The notes beneath the pieces were generated by a model. The model did no database searches. It saw only the letters and a list, made by a program, of their open reading frames with translations, and was not told the origin of the DNA. The position numbers and the translations under genes are program-made. Of a DNA stretch of 64,000 bases, positions 33,326 to 42,021 are shown piece by piece; position 1 is the stretch's first letter; every line of letters starts with the position of its first letter. Origin of the DNA: Pseudomonas orientalis (lineage in GTDB: Bacteria; Pseudomonadota; Gammaproteobacteria; Pseudomonadales; Pseudomonadaceae). The stretch is taken from positions 4,586,501-4,650,500 of the forward strand of contig NZ_CP018049.1 in the NCBI RefSeq assembly GCF_002934065.1, read 5' to 3'.

Positions 33326-35014
33326 TCAGGCGATGTCGCGCAGCTCCCTGCGCAGAATCTTGCCGACTGGCGTCATCGGCAGCGAATCCCTGAGCACAAC
33401 ATGCTTGGGCACCTTGTACCCCGTGAAGTTGGCCTTGCAGTACGCTTTCAACTCCTCAAGGCTCACCCCCTGGGCCCGCGCTACCACAAACAGCTTCACC
33501 GCCTCCCCGGTACGCTCGTCCGGCACGCCGATCACCGCGCAGTTGGCCACGGCTGGATGGGCCATCACCACGTCTTCGATTTCGTTGGGGTACACGTTAA
33601 AGCCCGACACGATAATCAGATCTTTCTTGCGATCGACAATGCGGATAAAGCCATCGGCATCGATCACAGCGATATCGCCGGTCTTGAGCCAGCCTTCGGC
33701 GTCCAGCGCTTCGGCGGTGGCCTGCGGTTGCTGCCAATAGCCTTTCATCACCTGCGGGCCCTTGATGCACAGTTCGCCGCGCTCGCCCAGCGGCAGCTCG
33801 GTGCCCTCGTCATCGATTACTTTCATGGCCGTGGCCGGCACCGGAATGCCGACGGTGCCCAGTCGCGACTTATTGCCATACGGGTTGGTGCTGGCCACCG
33901 GCGAGGTTTCGGTCAGGCCGTAGCCCTCGCCGATCGCGCAACCGGTGATGTGCTGCCAGCGCTCGGCGGTGGCCTTGATCAACGCCGTGCCGCCGGAGTT
34001 GGTCAGCTTGAGATGGGAAAAGTCCAGGCTCTTGAAATCCGGATGGTCCATCAGCGCCACAAACAGTGTGTTGAGCCCCAGCAACCCGGTGAAACGCCAC
34101 TTCTTCAGTTCCTTGATGAACCCGCCAATGTCCCGAGGGTTGGTGATCAGCACGTTGTGGTTGCCGGACACCATCATGCACATGCAATTGGCGGTAAACG
34201 CATAGATGTGGTACAGCGGCAGCGGCGCAATCATCACCTCCTGCCCTTCCTTGATCAACGGGTGACCATCGTCGCCGGTCTGGGACATGCACGCCCGTAC
34301 CTGCTGCATATTCGCCACCAGGTTGCCGTGAGTGAGCATCGCGCCCTTGGCCAGGCCGGTGGTGCCACCAGTGTATTGCAGCACAGCGACATCGCCGAGG
34401 GTGACCGGGTGGCGGGTCACACCCAGGCCGGCGCCCATGCCCAGGGCGCGCTTGAACGACACCGCGCGCGGCAGGTGGTAGGCCGGAACCATCTTCTTCA
34501 CCTTGTCGACCACTGTGTTGACCAGCCAGCCCTTGGCGGCGGGCATGAAGTCGCCCATTCTGGCTTCGATCAGGTAGTCGATCTCGGTGTCGGTGCACAC
34601 CTCCTGGACCCGCGAACCGAACAGGTTGAGGTACACCAGTGCGCGCACGCCGGCATCCTTGAACTGGTGACGCATTTCACGCGGGGTGTACAACGGGTTG
34701 GTATTGACCACGATCAGCCCGGCGCGCAGTGCGCCAAAAACGGCAATTGGATAATGCAGCACGTTGGGCATCTGTACCGCGATGCGCTCGCCCGGCTTGA
34801 GATCGGTGTGCCGCTGCAGGTAACCGGCGAACGCCGCGCTGTGGCGCTCGAGCTCGGCGTAGGTCAGGGTAATGCCCATGTTGCTGAAGGCCGGACGGTC
34901 GGCAAAGGTCTTGCAGGAGCGCTCGAAGACTTCGATCACCGATTTGTAACTGGTGAGGTCGATGTCGTTGGGAACGCCCGCGGCGCGTTTGTCATTCCAG
35001 AAATCAGGTTGCAT
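33326..35014 (-). CDS. fadD2: Long-chain fatty acid-CoA ligase FadD2
   Basis: A 562-residue paralogue of FadD1 with the same motifs: YTGGTTGLAKGAMLTHGN, GYGLTETSP, GWLKTGDIAVIDADGFIRIVDRKKD and VGKILRRELRD. The two proteins are similar along their whole length. In P. aeruginosa FadD2 prefers shorter chains than FadD1; this is family knowledge. AGAGGA precedes the ATG. It is divergent from a monoacylglycerol-lipase-like gene with a gap of about 210 bp, so fatty acids released by that hydrolase could be activated here. Confidence 0.92.
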   Translation of the reverse strand: MQPDFWNDKRAAGVPNDIDLTSYKSVIEVFERSCKTFADRPAFSNMGITLTYAELERHSAAFAGYLQRHTDLKPGERIAVQMPNVLHYPIAVFGALRAGLIVVNTNPLYTPREMRHQFKDAGVRALVYLNLFGSRVQEVCTDTEIDYLIEARMGDFMPAAKGWLVNTVVDKVKKMVPAYHLPRAVSFKRALGMGAGLGVTRHPVTLGDVAVLQYTGGTTGLAKGAMLTHGNLVANMQQVRACMSQTGDDGHPLIKEGQEVMIAPLPLYHIYAFTANCMCMMVSGNHNVLITNPRDIGGFIKELKKWRFTGLLGLNTLFVALMDHPDFKSLDFSHLKLTNSGGTALIKATAERWQHITGCAIGEGYGLTETSPVASTNPYGNKSRLGTVGIPVPATAMKVIDDEGTELPLGERGELCIKGPQVMKGYWQQPQATAEALDAEGWLKTGDIAVIDADGFIRIVDRKKDLIIVSGFNVYPNEIEDVVMAHPAVANCAVIGVPDERTGEAVKLFVVARAQGVSLEELKAYCKANFTGYKVPKHVVLRDSLPMTPVGKILRRELRDIA

Positions 35015-35227
35015 TATTCTTGTCCTCTTTACCTGAACAGGTCCGGCCGCTTCTCGGTGCAGCTATAAAGAGCGGAGCTTGGAGGACGTTAGCAGTAATG
35101 GCCAAACAGGCAAATACGCTGAACTGTGTCATTGATTGTATGAATCTTGTTGCTAAGGCATAGGCAGATACCCCGCCCTGCGGCAGATGAGCTATACACT
35201 GCAACGACCCTGAGCAAAGGAACCGCC

Positions 35228-36172
35228 ATGAACCACCGCACTTTCTGGCTGACCGCAAACGACCACAGCCGCCTGTTCGTCAATCAATGGATGCCTGACG
35301 TTCCCCCCAAGGCCCTGGTGATGCTGTCCCACGGCATGGCCGAGCACAGCGGGCGCTATGCACGCCTGGCCCAGGCATTGTGCGGCGCCGGCTACGGTTT
35401 ATATGCGTTGGACCAGCGCGGACATGGCCGCACCGCCGATGAGGGCACCTTGGGGCTTTATGCCCAGAGCGATGGCTGGAACAAGGTCGTGGGCGATCTG
35501 GCCAGCCTCAACCAGCACATCGGCCAGCAGCACCTGGAACTGCCGATCATCTTGCTGGGCCACAGCATGGGCAGCTATATCGCCCAGGCGTATATGCTGC
35601 ATCACAGTGCCAGCCTGCACGGCGCAATTCTGAGCGGTTCGAATTTCCAGCCGGTGGCGTTGTACCGCGCAGCGCGGCTGGTTGCTCGTATCGAGCGCGC
35701 ACGCCAGGGCCTGCGTGGGCGCAGTGCGTTGATTGAGTTCCTGTCGTTCGGTTCATTCAACAAGGCGTTCAAACCCAATCGCACCGCCTTCGACTGGCTC
35801 AGCCGCGACCCGGATGAAGTCGACAAGTACATCCATGACCCGCTGTGCGGTTTCCGCTGCACCAATCAACTGTGGATCGACCTGCTCGGCGGCTTGCAGC
35901 ACATCAGCAAAGCGTCCAATCTCGCGCAGATCGATCCGGGCCTGCCGATTCTGGTAATCGGCGGTGAATGTGATCCGGTGAGTGAAGGCAAGCGTCTCAA
36001 AAGCCTGGCCCATGCCCTGCGTGAGGCCGGCTGCCAGCACCTGCAATTGACGATCTACCCGCAGGCACGTCATGAAGTGTTCAACGAAACCAACCGCGAC
36101 GACGTCACGGCAGATGTACTGACGTGGCTCGAACACGCCCTGACCTTGCGCAGGCCCACCCGCTGCGAATGA
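35228..36172 (+). CDS. Alpha/beta hydrolase, monoacylglycerol lipase-like
   Basis: A 314-residue serine hydrolase of the Hydrolase_4 group. The oxyanion block MLSHGMAEHSGRYARLA, the YALDQRGHGRTADE stretch and the nucleophile elbow LGHSMGSYIAQ are clear; the acid is in VIGGECDPVSEGKR and the His in YPQARHEVFNETNRDD. Such enzymes cleave monoacylglycerols or lysophospholipids. The start at 35228 follows AAAGGA; no signal peptide is seen. It matches the gene (PA3301 type) next to fadD2 in P. aeruginosa. Confidence 0.88.
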   Translation: MNHRTFWLTANDHSRLFVNQWMPDVPPKALVMLSHGMAEHSGRYARLAQALCGAGYGLYALDQRGHGRTADEGTLGLYAQSDGWNKVVGDLASLNQHIGQQHLELPIILLGHSMGSYIAQAYMLHHSASLHGAILSGSNFQPVALYRAARLVARIERARQGLRGRSALIEFLSFGSFNKAFKPNRTAFDWLSRDPDEVDKYIHDPLCGFRCTNQLWIDLLGGLQHISKASNLAQIDPGLPILVIGGECDPVSEGKRLKSLAHALREAGCQHLQLTIYPQARHEVFNETNRDDVTADVLTWLEHALTLRRPTRCE

Positions 36173-36229
36173 CTTTACGTTTAAAATCAACCCATTAAAT
36201 TACCGATTAGCCACAGGATGCACGTTTAG

Positions 36230-36700
36230 ATGACCCAGGTAACCAACACTCCCTACGAGGCCCTCGAAGTCGGCCAGACCGCCAGCTTCAGCAAGACCGT
36301 CGAAGAGCGCGATATCCAGTTGTTCGCCGCCATGTCCGGCGATCACAACCCGGTGCACCTGGATGCCGACTATGCCAAGGCGACCATGTTCAAGGAGCGT
36401 ATCGCCCATGGCATGTTCAGTGGTGCGCTGATCAGCGCGGCCGTGGCCTGCGAATTGCCTGGGCCGGGCACGATTTATATTGGCCAGCAGATGAGCTTTC
36501 AGAAGCCGGTCAAAATCGGTGACACCCTGACGGTGCGCCTGGAAATCCTGGAGAAGCTGCCCAAGTTCCGTGTACGCATCGCCACTCGCGTGTTCAATCA
36601 GCGTGATGAGCTGGTAGTGGATGGCGAAGCGGAGATCCTTGCGCCGCGTAAGCAGCAGGTTGTGACGCTGACCGAACTGCCGCCGATCAGCATTGGCTGA
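36230..36700 (+). CDS. MaoC-family dehydratase (R-specific enoyl-CoA hydratase type)
   Basis: A 156-residue hot-dog-fold protein. The hydratase motif is present (MSGDHNPVHLDADYAKATMFKERIAHGM, with the catalytic Asp and His), followed by PGTIYIGQQMSFQKPVKIGDTLTVRLEIL. Family members hydrate enoyl-CoA to (R)-3-hydroxyacyl-CoA, linking beta-oxidation to PHA or other pathways. It follows the lipase-like gene by 57 bp, probably as an operon, in the conserved fadD2-lipase-maoC setting. Confidence 0.9.
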   Translation: MTQVTNTPYEALEVGQTASFSKTVEERDIQLFAAMSGDHNPVHLDADYAKATMFKERIAHGMFSGALISAAVACELPGPGTIYIGQQMSFQKPVKIGDTLTVRLEILEKLPKFRVRIATRVFNQRDELVVDGEAEILAPRKQQVVTLTELPPISIG

Positions 36701-36718
36701 CCCATGGCATCGGGTAAG

Positions 36719-36741
36719 GGACGGCCTTCCATTGGCCGTCC
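36719..36741. terminator. Hairpin after the MaoC gene, possible terminator
   Basis: An 8-bp perfect stem GGACGGCC/GGCCGTCC with a 7-base loop lies 18 bp after the stop. No T run follows, so termination is uncertain. The rest of the gap to 37026 shows no gene. Confidence 0.4.
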
Positions 36742-37026
36742 TGATCGATAACCGTACTTCACGTCCGGCACCTGCTTTACACCCGTCTTATTCATACCGT
36801 GCAACTAACCTAGTACACATACACTTGCCCGCGGGTAATCCCCACGCAACGACCCTCAGTGAACAGGGCGTTGTCCCACGTCCAGCGCCCGCAATACGGA
36901 CTGGCCCGGTTCTGTACGTTCGATAAAAATCAACAGGCTTTCAATATGTATTGCCGGTTGCCTATTCAGTCGCCCTTTCCACTGTACGACTGACAACGTA
37001 TCTAGAACACGCCAGGAAACTATACA

Positions 37027-38385
37027 ATGAAGAACCCACTCGACAATGTGGTTTATGAAAACAACACGTTCAAGGAATCGGGAACTTGGTTCAGCGGTAC
37101 GCACCTGCCTGATAGATCGTCGGCCAGTATCAGCGCGGTGGTCTTCAGAGGCGAGTTATATGTCTTTATTCAACACTATGGCAGCATCGACAACGGTAAA
37201 GTCGATTACCTGATCTTCCAGCGCACGCCCTCGGGCCAACTGAAAAACACTGCCAAACACACCATCCCTCATATCTATGTCACCGGTACGCCTGCAGTAG
37301 CGGTGTACGACAATAAAATCTATTGCGCATTTCGGCCCGGTGGCGACTCGCAAAAGTTAACGTACACGACCTTTAACGGAGACACCTGGTCAAACGTCAT
37401 TACCACGAAGAAAGGCATCTTGACCTCCCCCTCCCTGGCGGTTTATCAGGATAAATTATATTGCTTCCATCAAGGCTGGGAGGAAGACCGCGGCACCCTG
37501 TGGTATTCGACATTCAATGGCACCGACTGGGACCAGGATCAGCATATCCGCAACCTTGAGATAACTGAATCACCGACCCTTGCCGTGTACAAGGGCGAAC
37601 TCTACTGCGCCTATCACAAGGCAAATACCAAAACTGCCTGGTGTATTAAATTTGACGGTATACAGTGGTCTCACGAAATGAGCCTGTCTGCCAATGTTTC
37701 GGAAAGCCCTTCCCTTTATGTTTACAACGACAGCCTCTTCAGCGCACGTACCGTAAAGTCCGAACACACCAGTCTCTGTGTCAACTATCTGGACAATGGA
37801 ACGTGGTGCCCTGACAAGATTATCGTGAAGGACGGCATCTCAAACAGTCCGTGCCTGGTAGAATACGAAGGGCTGCTTTATTGCTTCTATCGAAATAATG
37901 ACCACTCCCTGTCGTACGCCTTTCAGCATTATCAAATTATTAACCGAACCGTGCCTCTACTCGATGTCTGGGGAGAAGGACGCATCCACGCAGGTACCTT
38001 GATATCCGGTTTCGACGCGGCCGTTAATCTGAATTTATACCGTCAGCCCGTCTCCAATGGCGTCAACCGCCACAGTGCAATCCCGAACATCATGCCGGTC
38101 GCTACTTACGATGATCCTGATTTTCCCATCGCCTGCGAGCAAGTTAAAATCATTACCTTGATGGGGGCGCCTATTACCGAACGCGTTGCGGATGAAATAG
38201 GCCGAGTACTCGACATTGAGGGCATGGTGTTTTTATTTGCACCGGATGACAAGGAGAGGGAAATGTTTCAAATCAGGAACAAGTTTCGGCTCAAACCCAT
38301 CAGCACCGCCACGCTTCCCTCGCCAATCGACCAGATCTCCAAAGACTTCCACCCCGTGTACGCCTATAAAAAACACAGGAGCTGA
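37027..38385 (+). CDS. Six-bladed beta-propeller protein with unassigned C-terminal domain
   Basis: A 452-residue protein whose base composition is more AT-rich than its neighbours. Residues about 34-305 contain six repeats of about 46 residues with the signature SPxLAVYxxxLYCxY followed by a strand ending in FNGxxW (for example SPSLAVYQDKLYCFHQG, SPTLAVYKGELYCAYHK, SPSLYVYNDSLF), a lectin- or sialidase-like propeller. Residues about 310-452 form a separate domain with GFDAAVNLNLYRQP and VKIITLMGAPITERVADEIGRVL; the latter slightly recalls the end of a Rossmann methyltransferase, but I cannot assign it. There is no signal peptide or immunity-like partner nearby. It could be a host- or competitor-directed effector. 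Confidence 0.6.
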   Translation: MKNPLDNVVYENNTFKESGTWFSGTHLPDRSSASISAVVFRGELYVFIQHYGSIDNGKVDYLIFQRTPSGQLKNTAKHTIPHIYVTGTPAVAVYDNKIYCAFRPGGDSQKLTYTTFNGDTWSNVITTKKGILTSPSLAVYQDKLYCFHQGWEEDRGTLWYSTFNGTDWDQDQHIRNLEITESPTLAVYKGELYCAYHKANTKTAWCIKFDGIQWSHEMSLSANVSESPSLYVYNDSLFSARTVKSEHTSLCVNYLDNGTWCPDKIIVKDGISNSPCLVEYEGLLYCFYRNNDHSLSYAFQHYQIINRTVPLLDVWGEGRIHAGTLISGFDAAVNLNLYRQPVSNGVNRHSAIPNIMPVATYDDPDFPIACEQVKIITLMGAPITERVADEIGRVLDIEGMVFLFAPDDKEREMFQIRNKFRLKPISTATLPSPIDQISKDFHPVYAYKKHRS

Positions 38386-38476
38386 GCCGCAAGCGCCGAG
38401 GTCACGCTTATCAAAACCTGACAACGTGGTATCTCTTGAACCTTGAGGACTGGCGGCGCTGCGTGCAGGCGAAAAA

Positions 38477-38507
38477 AAATCCGAGGCCCAAAGGGACCTC
38501 GGATTTT
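38477..38507. terminator. Bidirectional terminator
   Basis: An 11-bp stem AAAATCCGAGG/CCTCGGATTTT with loop CCCAAAGGG-A. On the minus strand it is followed by a run of eight T, terminating the PA2169-like gene; on the plus strand a shorter T run may stop the propeller gene. Confidence 0.85.
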
Positions 38508-38557
38508 GTTACGCGTTGCCTATCAGTCAACGGGCATGCAGCCGTACAGCGTTCAAA

Positions 38558-39025
38558 TCAAGACTGAGCACGTGCCTGGTTACGCAGGGCTTTGACCTGA
38601 TCATGGTTACGCTGCACGCCGTGATACTGACGCTCAACCAGGTCACGAATGCCCAGCAGGTTGTGCTTGTTGATCTTCTCGATCGCTTCACGATAAGCCT
38701 TCAGTGCGTGGTCTTCACCGCGCTCGGCTTCGTTCAGCACGGACTCTTCGTCCTTGCCGGTCACCATCGACTTCACGTCAACCCAACCGCGATGCAGTGC
38801 ACCGGCCATGCTGCCGGAGTCTTCCGGATCGCCACCCAGAGCACGCACGGCGGTCTTCAGCTCGGCGGCGGCAGTGGCGCAATCGGCGGAGCGCTTGGCG
38901 AACAGGGCTTTGAGTTCAGGGTGCTTGATGTCTTCAGCGCACTCTTTAAAACCTTTCTGGCCATCGATGCTGGTCTCGATCAGGTCATTCAGTACAGAGA
39001 TCGATTCTTTGTTGATGTCAGTCAT
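38558..39025 (-). CDS. PA2169-family four-helix-bundle protein (DUF2383)
   Basis: A 155-residue soluble helical protein (MTDINKESISVLNDLIETSIDGQKGFKECAEDIKH...). The pattern SIDGQKGFKECAEDI, LFAKRSADCATAAAEL, GSMAGALHRGWVDVKS and GEDHALKAYREAIEKI is that of the DUF2383/PA2169 family, a ferritin-like bundle without a known role, often induced with stress genes such as CsbD. It is monocistronic with a strong terminator, and the upstream region to 39230 is AT-rich without a gene. Confidence 0.88.
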   Translation of the reverse strand: MTDINKESISVLNDLIETSIDGQKGFKECAEDIKHPELKALFAKRSADCATAAAELKTAVRALGGDPEDSGSMAGALHRGWVDVKSMVTGKDEESVLNEAERGEDHALKAYREAIEKINKHNLLGIRDLVERQYHGVQRNHDQVKALRNQARAQS

Positions 39026-39230
39026 TTTTCAATTCCTTGTGTGGATTGAGGAAGGTTGCCTTAATGATTGCAGCGCCCGTGCCAGGTTTTGAAAAATCAC
39101 TTTTATCTTTAAATTCAATAAGTTAATAATAATTGAACCATCTGTATGTATGTTATTTGCATGATCTGTCATTTGGCCTTCATGCAGAATGCCTGTATTT
39201 TCGAAGGTCTCGCTTTCACTGCTCAAAACC

Positions 39231-39467
39231 ATGAACCCCGAAAAACTCGAATTGCTGATCACACGCGAAATGCCCTTTGGCAAATACAAAGGCCGAATCA
39301 TCGCCGACCTGCCCGGCCCTTACCTGAATTGGTTCGCCCGCGAGGGATTTCCCCATGGAGAACTGGGCGGTTTGCTGGCCTTGATGCAGGAAATCGACCA
39401 CAACGGCCTGGCCGAATTGCTCGAGCCGCTGCGCGTCAAACACGGTAAACCCGCCCCTCGCCATTAA
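39231..39467 (+). CDS. DUF3820 family protein
   Basis: A 78-residue protein starting MNPEKLELLITREMPFGKYKGRIIADLPGPYLNWFAREGFPHGELGGLLALMQEI. The block MPFGKYKGR...LPxxYLxWF is the DUF3820 (quorum-sensing-regulated virulence-factor-like) signature, a small fold also related to exonuclease-associated domains. The start at 39231 is chosen from that signature; the frame extends upstream to 39189. It lies 14 bp before an aminotransferase gene, probably in one transcript. Confidence 0.8.
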   Translation: MNPEKLELLITREMPFGKYKGRIIADLPGPYLNWFAREGFPHGELGGLLALMQEIDHNGLAELLEPLRVKHGKPAPRH

Positions 39468-39481
39468 TTGAGAGTCACGCC

Positions 39482-40657
39482 ATGCCAAGGAATGCAAACA
39501 ACGAACCTCACTGGCGGGCCATCGCCCAGCGCTACGAACTGGAGCCGGGCCCGATCAATCTGGAAAATGGTTACTTCGGGCGCATGAGCCGTGCAGTCCA
39601 GGCGCAGTACTTGGAGCACGTGGCGTTTATCAACCGCAGCAACTCGGTGTATGTGCGTCAGCGCTTCGAACAAGGGGAAAATATCGAGATTCGCCGCCAA
39701 CTGGCCGCGTTGATCAATGCAGACCCCGACTCGGTGGCCTTCACCCGCAACGCCACCGAAGCCTTGCAGTCGCTGATCCGCAACTACAACCGCCTGCAAC
39801 CGGGCGATCAGGTGCTGATCAGTGATCTGGAGTACGACACGGTCAAAGGTGCGATGCGCTGGCTGGCCGGCGTACGCGGTGTCGAAGTGATCGAAATCTC
39901 CCACACACACCCGGCCAGTTTCGACAGCCTGGTGCAGACCTATCGCGACACCTTCGATCAATACCCGCGCCTGAAGCTGATGGCGCTGACCCATGTCACC
40001 CACCGTACCGGCCTGGTGATGCCGGTGGCGGCGATTGCCAGGGCTGCACGTGATCAGGGGGTCGACGTGATCCTCGACGGCGCCCACGCCCTGGGCCAGA
40101 TCGATTTCGACCTTGGCGAACTGGGCATTCAGTTCGCCGGCTTCAACCTGCACAAATGGATCGGCGCGCCGCTGACCCTGGGCTTTCTCTACATTGCCCC
40201 CGAACGCCTGCCGGATATCGACCCGGACATGGGCGAATTCCACTACCCCGCCACGGATGTACGGGCACGTACGCCCTACAGCACGCCGAACTTTCCGGCG
40301 TTGATGACCTTGCCATTGGTGCTTGACGAGCATCTGCAACTGGGTGGCGCGGCGGCCAAAGGTGCGCGGGTCAACTATCTGCGGGACATGTGGGTGAGCC
40401 AGGTGCGCGAGTTGCCGGGCATTGAGGTGCTGACGCCGGATGACCCGAGGCTGTATTGCGCGATTACTGCGTTCAAGTTCATTGGGCGCGATCAGCAGGT
40501 GATGGTCGACAGGTTGCTCAAGGAGTATGACGTGTTCACCACAACCCGCTCGGGCGCGGCGTTTGGCACCTGTATTCGAGTGACGCCGGGGCTGGTGACT
40601 ACCGCTGCGGACATCGATGTGTTGGTCCACGCAATTACCCAACTAAACGCAGATTAA
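39482..40657 (+). CDS. Class V aminotransferase (cysteine desulfurase/isopenicillin-N-epimerase-like)
   Basis: A 391-residue PLP enzyme. PLP contacts are seen in AFTRNATEALQSLIRNY and in LDGAHALGQIDFDLGELGIQFAGFNLHKWIGAP, where the last Lys is the Schiff base. The C-terminal half carries VRARTPYSTPNFPALM. The lack of a cysteine loop and the general build favour the epimerase or aminotransferase side of the class over an IscS-type desulfurase. Its substrate is unknown. It follows the DUF3820 gene closely, and a REP-bearing repeat region starts directly after its stop. Confidence 0.85.
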   Translation: MPRNANNEPHWRAIAQRYELEPGPINLENGYFGRMSRAVQAQYLEHVAFINRSNSVYVRQRFEQGENIEIRRQLAALINADPDSVAFTRNATEALQSLIRNYNRLQPGDQVLISDLEYDTVKGAMRWLAGVRGVEVIEISHTHPASFDSLVQTYRDTFDQYPRLKLMALTHVTHRTGLVMPVAAIARAARDQGVDVILDGAHALGQIDFDLGELGIQFAGFNLHKWIGAPLTLGFLYIAPERLPDIDPDMGEFHYPATDVRARTPYSTPNFPALMTLPLVLDEHLQLGGAAAKGARVNYLRDMWVSQVRELPGIEVLTPDDPRLYCAITAFKFIGRDQQVMVDRLLKEYDVFTTTRSGAAFGTCIRVTPGLVTTAADIDVLVHAITQLNAD

Positions 40658-40658
40658 A

Positions 40659-40686
40659 ATGTGGGAGGGGGCTTGCCCCCGATGGC
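40659..40686. repeat. Left arm of a family B REP, interrupted
   Basis: ATGTGGGAGGGGGCTTGCCC and the following CCCGATGG end abruptly at 40686, where the mosaic element starts with CATAGGTATCC. The right arm is not found at the expected distance. Confidence 0.8.
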
Positions 40687-41044
40687 CATAGGTATCCACA
40701 CAACTCTGTAGCGCCCAACCGTAACCACGATGCGAAGCGAGTCGCTCTTGATCTTGATCTGCTTTTGATCCTAGGCGCCCCGTTAAACCACGCTGGCCGA
40801 ACGCAGGCTTGAATCCGTGGGTAACCCGGCAGGACGCCGGGTTAGCCGCACTGGGCCAGGGATGGCCCATTGCGGCGGCCCACGGATTCAAGCCTGCGTT
40901 CGGGCACACCGAGCCCAAGCGAGGTGCCGAGTGGTGGGGCAAGAGCGTTTTGCTTACTTTTGCGCTTTTCAAAAGTGAGCCGCCGTCAGGGCGGAACCCT
41001 AAGTGGCCGTTACCGCAGAAACGGATATGTACTCGATCTGATCC
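40687..41044. repeat. Structured mosaic repeat element, copy 1
   Basis: A non-coding unit starting CATAGGTATCC. A perfect 25-bp inverted repeat (40797-40821 with 40879-40903) encloses two hairpins: 40822-40830/40836-40844 (9 bp, loop AGGAC) and 40845-40858/40863-40876 (14 bp with one C.T mismatch, loop GGGA), making a three-way junction. Another hairpin lies at 40952-40962/40970-40980 (11 bp with one T.G) and a short CCGCC/GGCGG hairpin follows. A second copy at 62448 keeps every stem by compensated changes. Minus-strand frames through it are not believed to be genes. Similar repeats are common in Pseudomonas, but I cannot name this one with certainty. Confidence 0.8.
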
Positions 41045-41236
41045 AACATCCTGGTCGGCCCAGAGGCCGCCATCGGGGGCAAGCCCCCTCCCACACGTCA
41101 GGATCGACACAACATCCCGGTCGGCTCTGAGGCCGTCATCGGGGGCAAGCCCCCTCCCACATTTGGGTCAGGATCGACACAACATCCTGGTCGGCTCTGA
41201 GGCCGTCATCGGGGGCAAGCCCCCTCCCACATTGGA
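41045..41236. repeat. Tandem array of three units of 66-70 bp carrying half REPs
   Basis: The marker AACATCC(T/C)GGTCGG recurs at 41045, 41111 and 41181, each time followed by CTGAGGCCGTCATC or similar and GGGGGCAAGCCCCCTCCCAC. Each unit therefore ends with the right arm of a family B REP. The array continues from the mosaic element without a gap. Confidence 0.88.
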
Positions 41237-41270
41237 ATGTGTGGTGGCCTGGATCTACAGGCAAAAAAAA

Positions 41271-41295
41271 GCGGTACACCGACCAAGTGCACCGC
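41271..41295 (-). terminator. Rho-independent terminator after eda
   Basis: A stem GCGGTACAC/GTGCACCGC with one mismatch and a 7-base loop is followed on the minus strand by eight T. It lies 43 bp after the eda stop and ends the zwf-pgl-eda operon. Confidence 0.85.
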
Positions 41296-41338
41296 AAAAA
41301 TGCCGTTAAGCACAGCAACAACGATTCGATAAATCAGA

Positions 41339-42004
41339 TCAATCCAGCAGCGCCAGCGCCTCGGCGGTGACTTCCTGGATGCGCGCCCAGTCGCCGTTCC
41401 TGACCCACTCGGGATCAAGCATCCAGCTACCGCCCACGCACATCACGTTTTTCAACGCCATGTAGTTTTTGATGTTGGCCGGGCCGACGCCGCCGGTCGG
41501 GCAGAATTTCACTTCAACGAACGGGCCACCCAAGGCCTTGATCGCCGCCACACCGCCGCTGACCTCGGCCGGGAACAGCTTGAAGCGGCGATAACCCAGG
41601 CTATAGCCTTCCATGATGCCGGACGCATTGCTGATGCCGGGCAGCAGCGGGATCGGGCTGTGTACCGAGGCTTCCAGGAGGTCGCGGGTGATGCCGGGGG
41701 TGACGATAAACTGCGAGCCGGCCACTTCTGCCGCTTCGAGCATATGACGGTCCAGCACAGTGCCGGCACCGGTGCACAGTTCAGGGCGCTGCTCGCGCAG
41801 CACCTGGATAGCCTTGAGCCCGAACTCGGAACGCAGGGTCACTTCCAATGCGGTCAGGCCACCGGCGGCCAAGGCATCGGCCAGCGGCAGGATGTCCTGT
41901 TCACGGACGATGGTGATCACCGGCAGGATCCGCGCCTTGGCGCAGAGGCTGTCGATCAGGGCAACTTTATCCGCCATGGACACGGTCGGTTGAGGGCTTT
42001 TCAT
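41339..42004 (-). CDS. eda: KDPG/KHG aldolase
   Basis: A 221-residue class I aldolase that splits 2-keto-3-deoxy-6-phosphogluconate into pyruvate and glyceraldehyde-3-phosphate, the last step of the Entner-Doudoroff route. Visible are LEVTLRSEFGLKAI with the catalytic Glu, TGAGTVLD, FIVTPGI and the Schiff-base Lys in RRFKLFPAEVSGG, then CPTGGV. The ATG at 42004 (MKSPQPTVSMADK) has AAGGA before it; the frame extends to 42031. Third gene of the zwf-pgl-eda operon, 17 bp after pgl. Confidence 0.93.
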   Translation of the reverse strand: MKSPQPTVSMADKVALIDSLCAKARILPVITIVREQDILPLADALAAGGLTALEVTLRSEFGLKAIQVLREQRPELCTGAGTVLDRHMLEAAEVAGSQFIVTPGITRDLLEASVHSPIPLLPGISNASGIMEGYSLGYRRFKLFPAEVSGGVAAIKALGGPFVEVKFCPTGGVGPANIKNYMALKNVMCVGGSWMLDPEWVRNGDWARIQEVTAEALALLD

Positions 42005-42021
42005 AGCGGCTGATCCTTGGC

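Noticed and set aside
36701..37026. Search for a small gene or RNA upstream of the propeller gene
   Set aside because: Apart from an 8-bp hairpin without a T run I see neither a credible frame nor a structured motif.
40643..41110. Minus-strand open frame of 155 codons across the mosaic element
   Set aside because: It runs through the palindromes and REP halves; its similarity to the frame in copy 2 follows from the repeat itself, and the tail differs where the DNA tails differ. No ribosome-binding site is seen.
41045..41236. CRISPR-like regular repeats
   Set aside because: Units are 66-70 bp, nearly identical throughout with no variable spacers, and no cas genes are present.
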